Shown here piece by piece: positions 42,084 to 49,592 of a stretch of 64,000 nt of DNA. The stretch lies in NCBI GenBank assembly GCA_964440095.1, contig CAYTPZ010000001.1, positions 186,001-250,000 of the forward strand, read 5' to 3'. Below the pieces are notes generated by a model, which was given only the letters and a program-made list of their open reading frames with translations, had not been told where the DNA came from and did no database searches. The DNA comes from JACNKJ01 sp964440095 (GTDB lineage: Bacteria; Krumholzibacteriota; Krumholzibacteriia; JACNKJ01). The position numbers and the translations under genes were made by a program. Every line of letters starts with the position of its first letter. The stretch's first letter is position 1.

Positions 42084-43055
42084 TTAGGCCAGGGCCTTCT
42101 TGAACTCATCGGTGAGCATGGGTACTACCTCGAACAAATCCCCTTCGATGCCGTAGTCGGCCACCTTGAAGATGGGCGCCTCGGCATCCTTGTTCACGGC
42201 CACGATGTAGCGGCTGGAACTCATGCCCGCCAAGTGCTGAATGGCACCTGAAATGCCGCAGGCGATGTAGAGCACCGGGCTCACAGTCTTGCCCGTCTGC
42301 CCCACCTGATCGGAGTGATCACGCCACCCGGCATCCACGGCCGCACGGCTCGCGCCTACTGCAGCGCCCAGGACCTCGGCCAGATCTTCGAGGATCTTGA
42401 ATTCATCGGAGCCCTTCATGCCGCGCCCGCCTGCAACGATGACTTTCGCCTCCTGCAGGGGAATCTTGTCCAGGGCCGCCGCCACAGCCTCTTTCACGGC
42501 CGTACGCAGATCGCCCGGGGCATCTGCGCTCAGAGCTTCAACACTTGCGGAAGCGGCCGCATCTTCGTCCATGGTCTGGAATAGGTTGGGACGAAGCGTC
42601 GCGATGGCCGGCGTACCCTCAAGGGTGACTGTCTCGAAGGCCTTGCCCGCAAAGATGGGACGGGTGAAGTGTAGCGCACCGTCCTTGCTTTCCAGTGCGG
42701 TGACATCCACGGCCAGTCCCGAATCCAGGGCCATGGCCAGGCGCGAGGAGAGTTCGCGGCCATGGGTGCTCACCGGCATGAACAGAAAATCAGCGCCGGA
42801 TGCCTGGAGCGCCGGTACGAGTGCATGCACCTGGGATTCCAGGTTGAAGGGCTCGTATCGATCATCGTCGCCCACGAGAACCTTGTCGGCTCCGTAACGA
42901 GCTGCAAGAGCAGCAGCCTCGTCGAGACCTTTGCCCAGAAGCAACGCGGTAACCTGACCGCCGTCTGCCTGACGTTTGGCTTCGCCTAGAACTTCCAGGG
43001 AAGGCTTGGTGAGTCCCGCAGAACCTGTTTCCAGATAAACCCAAATGTTCGTCAT
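42084..43055 (-). CDS. etfA: Electron transfer flavoprotein, alpha subunit
   Basis: Binds FAD and accepts electrons from acyl-CoA dehydrogenases. The 323-residue protein has the N-terminal ETF fold and the C-terminal FAD domain: VIVAGGRGMKGSDEFKILEDLA, VGASRAAVDAGW, QVGQTGKTVSPVLYIACGISG and AIQHLAGM. Follows etfB by 11 nt, downstream of an acyl-CoA dehydrogenase gene. Confidence 0.97.
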   Translation of the reverse strand: MTNIWVYLETGSAGLTKPSLEVLGEAKRQADGGQVTALLLGKGLDEAAALAARYGADKVLVGDDDRYEPFNLESQVHALVPALQASGADFLFMPVSTHGRELSSRLAMALDSGLAVDVTALESKDGALHFTRPIFAGKAFETVTLEGTPAIATLRPNLFQTMDEDAAASASVEALSADAPGDLRTAVKEAVAAALDKIPLQEAKVIVAGGRGMKGSDEFKILEDLAEVLGAAVGASRAAVDAGWRDHSDQVGQTGKTVSPVLYIACGISGAIQHLAGMSSSRYIVAVNKDAEAPIFKVADYGIEGDLFEVVPMLTDEFKKALA

Positions 43056-43066
43056 TTTCCGCCTCC

Positions 43067-43834
43067 CTAGACCGCGTGGGCTTCGTCACGCAGAAGCCTG
43101 ACCAGTTCGGATACTTTTTCGTTCGTCTCGCCCGCAAGCATGCGCCCTTCAGCGCGAGGAGGCGGTGAGCTGAGCCCATGCACTTTGACCTTGGCGGCGG
43201 GCGTGAGACCCAGATCCGCAAGGCTCAGCACTTCCTTGGGCTTTCGTGCAGCCTGCATGATGCCGGGCAGACTGGGATAGCGAGGCTCGTTGAGACCCTT
43301 TGTACAGGTAAAGAGCGCGGGAAGGCCGATTTCCAATGTTTCTGTCACGCCTTCGGCTTCGCGAGAAACGGTGGCACTGGTCCCGTCCAAAACAAAGCTC
43401 GTGATGAAGGTCGCCGCCGGCATGCCCAGCTTCTGAGCCACAGCCGGACCCACCTGATGGGTGTCGCTATCCACCGATTGCTTGCCGCAGAAGATGATGT
43501 CGAACTCTTCACGGGCGATCATGGCCGCAAGGATCTCGGCGCGCACGGAGGCGTCGGCCTGGCCGAGCTCGGGATCACGAAGCACCACGGCGCGATCGCC
43601 GCCCATGGCCAGGGCCGTCTTGAGAGCTTCGTCCGCGGAGTCCGGTCCCAGGTTGAAGATGACCACTTCGCCCCCACTGGCCTCTTTGAGCTTGATAGCC
43701 TCTTCCACCGCATACTCGTCGTAAGGATTCAGGACGAGCTGCACACCAGAGTAGTCCATGCCCGAGCCATCGGACAGGACCTGGATCTTCGCAGCCGTGT
43801 CCGCCACCTGCTTCACCATCACGGCAATCTTCAT
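43067..43834 (-). CDS. etfB: Electron transfer flavoprotein, beta subunit
   Basis: AMP-binding partner of EtfA. 255 residues, with KIAVMVKQVADTAAKIQV, NPYDEYAVEEAIKLKE, ALAMGGDRAVVL and the signature near FCGKQSVDSDTHQVGPAVA. Part of the acd-etfB-etfA operon; the next gene starts 11 nt on. Confidence 0.97.
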   Translation of the reverse strand: MKIAVMVKQVADTAAKIQVLSDGSGMDYSGVQLVLNPYDEYAVEEAIKLKEASGGEVVIFNLGPDSADEALKTALAMGGDRAVVLRDPELGQADASVRAEILAAMIAREEFDIIFCGKQSVDSDTHQVGPAVAQKLGMPAATFITSFVLDGTSATVSREAEGVTETLEIGLPALFTCTKGLNEPRYPSLPGIMQAARKPKEVLSLADLGLTPAAKVKVHGLSSPPPRAEGRMLAGETNEKVSELVRLLRDEAHAV

Positions 43835-43845
43835 GGCCTTCCTTT

Positions 43846-44988
43846 CTACATGTCCAGGAGTTGCCTCGCCATCACTAGGCGTTGCACCTCGCTGGTTCCT
43901 TCGTAGATCTCCGTAACGCGCGCGTCGCGGAAGATCCGTTCCACTTTGTATTCCTTGCTGTAACCGTATCCGCCGTGAATCTGCACGGCGGCCTCAGCGC
44001 AACGCACTGCCGCCTGACTCGAAAAGAGTTTGGCCGTTGCAGCCGGCATGATGATCTTTTCGCCCGCAGACGCAGCCACCGCCGCACGGTAGGTTAACAG
44101 GCGGCTGGCCTCCACATCAGAGTGCATGGTGGTGAGCTTGTCCTGTATGGATTGGAACTTCCCAATGGGCTTGCCGAACTGTTCGCGTTCGCGGCTGTAC
44201 TTCAAAGACTCCTGAAGTGCCGCCTCGGCCATGCCCAAAGCCTGCGCCGCGATTCCTATACGCCCGTAGTTGAGCATGTCCAGGGCCATGGAAAATCCCC
44301 GGCCTTCTTCGCCCAGCAAGCAATCTTCGGGAATGAACACATCTTCCAAATTCACCATGACGGTGGATGATGCGTTCAGGCCCATCTTGGCTTCCTCGGG
44401 GCCCAGCTCCACACCCTCGGAATTCATGTCGAGGATAAAGGCACTGATGCCCCGGCTCTTTTCTTGTGGATCGGTACGCGCATAGAGGATGCCGAAGGAG
44501 GCATAGCCGGCATTGGTGATGAAGGCCTTGCTGCCTGTCACCTTCCAACCACCCTCAACTTTTTCCGCGCGGCAGGTGAGGGAGGCCGCGTCACTGCCGG
44601 CACCCGGTTCGGTAAGAAGATAGGCGCCTAGTGCCTCGCCGGATGCGGCCGGGGGAAGCCAGCGCTTCTTCTGTTCCTCATTTCCGAATTTGTGGATGGT
44701 GCCGCAGCCCAGTGTGTTGTGCACTGAGAGCACCACGGCCGTAGAGGCACAGCTCTTGGCTATTTCTTCGAGCACCAGAATGTAGGAGAGGAAATCCATT
44801 CCCGAGCCGCCGTACTCCGGGGGCACGGTTACGCCCATGAGACCCAAGGCGGCGGCCTTCTTCAAGGTTTCCGAGGGGAAGCGATGCTCGTGGTCGGACA
44901 GTGCGGCAATAGGTTCAATTTCCTTGCGCGCAAAATCACGCACCATTTCGCGGAGAATGCTCTGCTCTTCACTCAGATGGAAATTCAT
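43846..44988 (-). CDS. Acyl-CoA dehydrogenase
   Basis: FAD enzyme of beta-oxidation, donating electrons to the ETF encoded next. The 380-residue chain has LTEPGAGSDAASL, YASFGILYARTDP, the FAD-contact stretch QIHGGYGYSKEYKVERIFRDA, and the catalytic glutamate in TEIYEGTSEVQR. Short-chain (butyryl-CoA) type is most likely from length and motifs, but the substrate cannot be read from sequence. ATG 44988 has GAGGGG upstream; a promoter lies at 45020-45048. Confidence 0.93.
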   Translation of the reverse strand: MNFHLSEEQSILREMVRDFARKEIEPIAALSDHEHRFPSETLKKAAALGLMGVTVPPEYGGSGMDFLSYILVLEEIAKSCASTAVVLSVHNTLGCGTIHKFGNEEQKKRWLPPAASGEALGAYLLTEPGAGSDAASLTCRAEKVEGGWKVTGSKAFITNAGYASFGILYARTDPQEKSRGISAFILDMNSEGVELGPEEAKMGLNASSTVMVNLEDVFIPEDCLLGEEGRGFSMALDMLNYGRIGIAAQALGMAEAALQESLKYSREREQFGKPIGKFQSIQDKLTTMHSDVEASRLLTYRAAVAASAGEKIIMPAATAKLFSSQAAVRCAEAAVQIHGGYGYSKEYKVERIFRDARVTEIYEGTSEVQRLVMARQLLDM

Positions 44989-45019
44989 GAGAACCCCTCT
45001 AGCCTGAAACAAGAAAGAC

Positions 45020-45048
45020 AGTTTAGGAAAAGGAGTTGTCTTTCACAA
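45020..45048 (-). promoter_or_regulatory. Promoter of the acyl-CoA dehydrogenase-etfBA operon
   Basis: Minus-strand TTGTGA (45048-45043), 17-nt spacer, TAAACT (45025-45020); leader of about 25-30 nt with a ribosome-binding site. Confidence 0.6.
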
Positions 45049-45059
45049 GCGCAAAGCAT

Positions 45060-45650
45060 TCAGCGTAAAGCCTTTCGGAGCCTGAAAAGGAAATCCTGGG
45101 TCATGCGAAAAGTGGCTCCCCAGATGATTTCCCCCTCGTAGGGAAAGGCTGGTACCGAGAGCCTGAGTCCGTTTTCATCCAGGATAACCTGCTTCTGGGA
45201 ATGTGGGTCTAAGAGCCAGCTCAGGGGCACCGTGAAGACCCTTTCTACTTCTTCTGCGCTATTGGGCTTGTAGTGGCCGTCGGGCCAGAGACTGAGGAAG
45301 GGCAGGATGCGAAATTCGCGCAGGGATTCCGTGGGAGTGAGCTGCGCCAGGTACCTCACATGGGACGGGTCCACACCGACTTCTTCTTCGGCTTCACGGA
45401 GGGCCGTATGATAAGGCCCCGAGTCGTCTTTCTCTCGGGTACCGCCGGGAAAAGCCACCTGGCCGCGATGATGGGGCAAGCCTTGAGAGCGTCGCGTGAA
45501 AAGCAGCGAAGCTCCCGCCTCGGTCTGGAGTATGGGCAGAAGCACGGCGGATGATCGCAGGCTAACCGCTTCATCGAAATGCTCCGGCGGATCGAGATCG
45601 TCCGCGAGGAGGTCTGCCAACTCGGCTGCACCGGGTAGCTCAACGCTCAA
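45060..45650 (-). CDS. Nudix hydrolase, CoA pyrophosphatase type
   Basis: Hydrolyses coenzyme A or its esters to phosphopantetheine and ADP. The CoA-type Nudix box is visible: GQVAFPGG, then TALREAEEEVGVD. Further landmarks are SSAVLLPI and FTRRSQGLPHHRG. Two TTG starts are possible, 45686 and 45650; the second gives an N-terminus matching NudL in length. Overlaps the end of the nitrilase gene. Lies beside acyl-CoA genes, fitting a role in CoA turnover. Confidence 0.88.
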   Translation of the reverse strand: MSVELPGAAELADLLADDLDPPEHFDEAVSLRSSAVLLPILQTEAGASLLFTRRSQGLPHHRGQVAFPGGTREKDDSGPYHTALREAEEEVGVDPSHVRYLAQLTPTESLREFRILPFLSLWPDGHYKPNSAEEVERVFTVPLSWLLDPHSQKQVILDENGLRLSVPAFPYEGEIIWGATFRMTQDFLFRLRKALR

Positions 45651-46458
45651 GGTTAGCGTCCTGGGCCAATGGGCCGAAGAATTCAACCCTGCGATCGTTC
45701 AACAAATGGTTGTGATCGGTTAGCCACTTGTCGCGAGCGAGCTTGGGATCGAAGTCCACCACCGCCGCGGCCACTTCTCCTGAAGGCAGGGCCAGAAGCA
45801 GGTCACCCCGATGTCCCATGAGCTGTGAAGCACCGGTAAAATCCAGACTGGGACCATCGGCATAGGCCTCGGCCCCCACTCGGTTCACCGTGGCGATGTA
45901 AACGGCGTTTTCCACGGCCCTGGCGAACATGGATTTCTGACAATAGGGCGTCACCAGATTCGAGGGGTGCAGAACCAGGTCCACACCCTCTAGTGCCATG
46001 AGCCTGACCACCTCCGGAAAAACCCAGTCGAAGCAAATCATCATACCGAGACGCCAGCCTCGAAAATCCGTGATGGGCGGCGGACGATCCCCTGCATCGA
46101 AGACCTGCTTCTCACGGGCGAAGAGATGCAGCTTGCGATAGAAGACAGGCTCTTCACCCGGGCGCAGAAGAACCGAGGCATTGAAGAGACGAGTCCCATC
46201 GCGAAGTGGGAAGCCGGCCACCACCGCCGCATTTTTCCGCTCGGACAAATCGCGGAAAAAGTCGAGGCCCTCTCCCCTGTCCGGTTCCTCGGCCAGATCC
46301 AGAATCTGATCCCGCTCGGCCATGGCGTATCCCGTGGTGCAGAGCTCGGGGAAGCAGAACAGATCCGCCTCGAGGCTTTCGGTGGCCTTGGCCATGCCCT
46401 TGAGGTTCTTCGCCTTGTTTCCGAGCACGGGATGAGTTTGAACCAGTGCCAGTCGCAT
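45640..46458 (-). CDS. Carbon-nitrogen hydrolase (nitrilase superfamily)
   Basis: Amidase of 272 residues with the Glu-Lys-Cys triad in place: CFPELCTTGY (Glu38), YRKLHLF (Lys), and MMICFDWVFPEVVRL (Cys141 region). Substrate unknown; relatives include omega-amidases, carbamoylputrescine amidases and beta-ureidopropionases. ATG 46458 shares one base with the natB-like stop. The next gene overlaps its 3' end by 11 nt. Confidence 0.9.
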   Translation of the reverse strand: MRLALVQTHPVLGNKAKNLKGMAKATESLEADLFCFPELCTTGYAMAERDQILDLAEEPDRGEGLDFFRDLSERKNAAVVAGFPLRDGTRLFNASVLLRPGEEPVFYRKLHLFAREKQVFDAGDRPPPITDFRGWRLGMMICFDWVFPEVVRLMALEGVDLVLHPSNLVTPYCQKSMFARAVENAVYIATVNRVGAEAYADGPSLDFTGASQLMGHRGDLLLALPSGEVAAAVVDFDPKLARDKWLTDHNHLLNDRRVEFFGPLAQDANLER

Positions 46459-47729
46459 CAGGCCTCCTTCACCCAGCGCCAGGCTTCAGCCAGGGACGCC
46501 TTCTTGCCGGTCATGAGAATGCCCACGCGGAAGATGCGGCCAGCCATTACCGAGATCAGCCAGATGGACAAGAGCAGGAGACCGATGGACAGTCCCAATT
46601 GCCAAAATGGCGGCATGGACAGGTTCACCCGCATGAACATGACCAGGGGTGCCGTGAGGGGGAAGATGCTCATGGCCACGGAAAATCCGGAATCCGGATT
46701 TTGCAGGATGAATGTCATGGCGATGATGGGAAGTAGAATGGGTATGAGAATGAAGGGAGTGAATTGCTGAGCTTCCTGATCGTTCGTAACCATGGCCCCG
46801 ACCGATGCGAAGAGCCCGGAGAAAAGGAAGAATCCCAACACATAGAACAGGATGAAAAAGGCGAAGGTGGCTGGGCTGATCACCGAAAGGTATTCCATCT
46901 TGTCGGCGCTGATCACGCCGGAAAGGGCCACAGCTGCAGTCATGAGCCCCCAGGCGAAGTACTGGGTCAGGCCCACCGCGCCGATGCCGAGAATCTTGCC
47001 CATGAAGAATTGCCCCGCATCCATACTCGAGAGAACCACCTCTGTGACCTTCTGGGTCTTGTCCTCGATGATGCTTCGCTGGATCATCACGCCGAAGGAG
47101 AGAATAGTCACGTAGAGCACCATGACGAATAGGAAGGTGCTGAAGAAGACCACCTCGAAGCCGGCCTGATCGGCGTCTCCCTTGGCGTGTCGGTAGGTGT
47201 CGAGATTCACCCAGACACTGAGCTCCTCGTAGAGATCGGGTGCCAGATTCAGATCGCTCATTTTGGCGCGCCTAAGAACGCCCGAGGTGCGCGACTCGAG
47301 CATCTGCATGAGTGATATGTTGCTCACAATACGACCGTGAAACTCGGCATTTAGACTGTCGGCGATACTTGCGGGCAAGAGCAGATACCAGTCGAGTTCG
47401 CCGTCCTTCATGAGTTCATCGAGTATGTCTCGATCGCTCAGTGCCGAAACGTGGATACCCTCAGGCGGGTCGACGTCGATGAAGCGGAAACGACTTTCTC
47501 CCGACAAAAGCTCCGACTGGATGCTTTCTTCCAGCGCGGTTTTGTACTTACCCGACTCGTCGATGATGAGAACCGTTTCACCGGTTTCCACTTCCCGAGT
47601 GGCCAAGTAGGCAGGAAGGAGGGTCACGGCGGCCATGAAGATGGGGACCAGAATCAGACCGATCACGAAAGACTTGCGCCTGACCCGCTCGAGATATTCG
47701 CGAAGGAATACGGCTTTGATCTTGTTCAA
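46458..47729 (-). CDS. NatB-like ABC transporter permease
   Basis: Inner-membrane permease of an ABC-2 type exporter, 423 residues. One membrane helix near the N-terminus (GLILVPIFMAAVTLLPAYLA), a large extracytoplasmic domain, then five or so helices in the C-terminal half (for example VVFFSTFLFVMVLYVTILSFG, PATFAFFILFYVLGFFLFSGL). NatB of Bacillus extrudes sodium, but members also carry peptides or lipids. The TTG start at 47729 overlaps the ATPase stop, with AAGGAG upstream. Confidence 0.85.
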   Translation of the reverse strand: MNKIKAVFLREYLERVRRKSFVIGLILVPIFMAAVTLLPAYLATREVETGETVLIIDESGKYKTALEESIQSELLSGESRFRFIDVDPPEGIHVSALSDRDILDELMKDGELDWYLLLPASIADSLNAEFHGRIVSNISLMQMLESRTSGVLRRAKMSDLNLAPDLYEELSVWVNLDTYRHAKGDADQAGFEVVFFSTFLFVMVLYVTILSFGVMIQRSIIEDKTQKVTEVVLSSMDAGQFFMGKILGIGAVGLTQYFAWGLMTAAVALSGVISADKMEYLSVISPATFAFFILFYVLGFFLFSGLFASVGAMVTNDQEAQQFTPFILIPILLPIIAMTFILQNPDSGFSVAMSIFPLTAPLVMFMRVNLSMPPFWQLGLSIGLLLLSIWLISVMAGRIFRVGILMTGKKASLAEAWRWVKEA

Positions 47730-48646
47730 GACCCGACTCCTTCCTTGGCGGGGATCTCCCGTCCCACGGTCATGATGAAGATGTTGTGCAAGCTTGGTTT
47801 CACCGGCTCGAAGTGCTTGAGATCCAGCTTGGCACTCCAATCGCGAACAACGGCGGAACTGTCCGTTTCATCGTTGAGCTGAAGTTCCACTTCCCCTTCA
47901 CTTCTTTCCTGGAATCGCGCCACGCGGGGATCCTGTCGGATGATACTTCCATCACCCGTAAAGCGAACCCGAAGGTGACCGCGACCAAATGACTCGCGAA
48001 CCTCTCCCAAGGGCCCCGAGAGCACCAGCTTTCCGCGATCGATAAGAGCGATTTCATCACAAAGTCGCTCAGCCTGATCCATCAGGTGCGTTGAAAAGAT
48101 GACTGTTTTGCCCTGCTCGCGAAGCTCGAGAATGATGTCCTGAAGCGCTTCGGTATTCACGGGATCCAAACCGCTGAAGGGTTCGTCCATGAGCACGATG
48201 TCGGGATCGTGCAGCAGTGTGCCCGCGAACTGGATCTTCTGCTGCATTCCCTTGGACAGTTCCTTCACCTTTCCCTGAGCGCGATCGGCAAGTCCCAGGC
48301 GCTCTAGCCAGGCCATGCCCTCCTTGCGGGCGGTCGAACGTGACATGTCTTTTAGGGAGCCGAAGAAAACCAGGTGATCGATCACCTTCATGTCTCCATA
48401 GAGTCCGCGCTCCTCAGCCAAGTAACCCACGCGATTGCGGAAGGCATTATCCAAGGGTTTACCGTTGGAGAGAATCTGACCTTCATCGGGGGCCAAAATG
48501 TTCATGACCATACGGATGGTCGTGCTTTTACCGGCGCCATTGGGCCCGAGGAATCCCGTGAGTTTGCCGGGCTCGAAGATGTAGCTCACATCGTCCACTG
48601 CGGGCTTGTCGCCGAAGCGCTTACTGACCGCTTCCAATTGGATCAT
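47726..48646 (-). CDS. NatA-like ABC transporter ATPase
   Basis: ATPase partner of the permease. 306 residues: Walker A GPNGAGKST, Q-loop region GYLAEERGLYGD, signature LSKGMQQKIQFAGTLL, Walker B VLMDEPFSGLDPVN, and switch His in IFSTHLMD. The C-terminal 80 residues form the extra DUF4162-like domain common in NatA/CcmA-type exporters. ATG 48646 overlaps the dapF stop by 4 nt. Confidence 0.92.
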   Translation of the reverse strand: MIQLEAVSKRFGDKPAVDDVSYIFEPGKLTGFLGPNGAGKSTTIRMVMNILAPDEGQILSNGKPLDNAFRNRVGYLAEERGLYGDMKVIDHLVFFGSLKDMSRSTARKEGMAWLERLGLADRAQGKVKELSKGMQQKIQFAGTLLHDPDIVLMDEPFSGLDPVNTEALQDIILELREQGKTVIFSTHLMDQAERLCDEIALIDRGKLVLSGPLGEVRESFGRGHLRVRFTGDGSIIRQDPRVARFQERSEGEVELQLNDETDSSAVVRDWSAKLDLKHFEPVKPSLHNIFIMTVGREIPAKEGVGS

Positions 48647-49446
48647 GCTTTCTCCCCCTGCAGAGGGACCAGGCCCTCGTTCTCTCGCCACTGATACATT
48701 CCTTCATGGCGAATTTCACCGCCCAGATACAGGAGTCCGGATTCGTCAGCCCGCACTCTCAGTTCGCCGCCGGGATAACAAATCCTCCGCGTCTCGCCAG
48801 GGCCGATGCCGCCCGGGCCCGCAGAGGCCACGGCCAGAGCGCCGGTCCCGCAGGACAGGGTTTCCCCCACACCTCTTTCCCAGACCCGAACACGGAAGCC
48901 ATCTTCCTTGCGAATGGCGAACTCGACGTTGACGCCGTCCGGAAAACTCTCGTGGTTCTGAAGCAATGGGCCTATCTCGCCCACTCGCTTCTGGAGGGAT
49001 TCATCAGATGGAATGACCCAGTGCGGGTTTCCCACAAATATGGCATGGCCCCTGAAGGTTTCCCTTCCGATTTGTACCTCCAGGAATTGCTCAGGATTGC
49101 TGCTGAGATTCTCCATGGATCGGGCATGGCCCATTTCCGCTTCCACGAAATCGCCCCGGATCCTGATGGTTTTCGAACCGTCCGAGGTGAGAATTCTACC
49201 CCCGTCCTCAAAAAGACCCTTCTCAGACATTAGTCGAGCCAAACAGCGCAATCCATTGCCGCACATGGCCTCACTCCCATCGGGATTAAACATGCGCATG
49301 GAGTTCGGATCGGATAAGCCCAGAATGAGGCCGTCGCAACTGGACGCTAAAAGGCAGGCAAGAGATGGCCCGACCTGGGGATCCAGATCCAGGCTGACAT
49401 AGAAGGCATTGCCTGCCGCGCTCATACGATGAAGTGTTGGGATCAT
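48643..49446 (-). CDS. dapF: Diaminopimelate epimerase
   Basis: Converts LL- to meso-diaminopimelate for lysine and peptidoglycan. 267 residues with both catalytic cysteines (EAMCGNGLRC and ETLSCGTGAL) and the substrate-binding GNPHWV and ERGVGET motifs. The usual GNDF near the N-terminus is GNAF here. ATG 49446 has no ribosome-binding site and lies 8 nt after the -10 box: leaderless. Confidence 0.95.
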   Translation of the reverse strand: MIPTLHRMSAAGNAFYVSLDLDPQVGPSLACLLASSCDGLILGLSDPNSMRMFNPDGSEAMCGNGLRCLARLMSEKGLFEDGGRILTSDGSKTIRIRGDFVEAEMGHARSMENLSSNPEQFLEVQIGRETFRGHAIFVGNPHWVIPSDESLQKRVGEIGPLLQNHESFPDGVNVEFAIRKEDGFRVRVWERGVGETLSCGTGALAVASAGPGGIGPGETRRICYPGGELRVRADESGLLYLGGEIRHEGMYQWRENEGLVPLQGEKA

Positions 49447-49454
49447 GACTTCGC

Positions 49455-49483
49455 AACATAGCCGAGGGCCGCGGAAGGGTCAA
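49455..49483 (-). promoter_or_regulatory. Sigma-70-type promoter of dapF, leaderless arrangement
   Basis: Minus-strand TTGACC (49483-49478), exact 17-nt spacer, TATGTT (49460-49455), then 8 nt to the ATG. Transcription would begin 0-2 nt before the codon. Confidence 0.7.
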
Positions 49484-49535
49484 CGTATGGAATTCGTGGA
49501 ACTTGCGGAAGCCGATCGAGTAGGTGCGCCTTGTT

Positions 49536-49559
49536 CCCTCCCCCGGAAACGGGGGAGGG
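49536..49559. terminator. GC-rich hairpin downstream of the C25 protease gene
   Basis: Perfect 10-bp stem CCCTCCCCCG/CGGGGGAGGG around a 4-nt loop (GAAA on the plus strand). It lies 34 nt past the C25 gene. The downstream side lacks a T run on the minus strand, so it might act as an RNA 3'-end barrier more than a classical terminator. Confidence 0.6.
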
Positions 49560-49592
49560 TTCTTGCTAAAGACCTGTGGCTGAGAGCCAATG

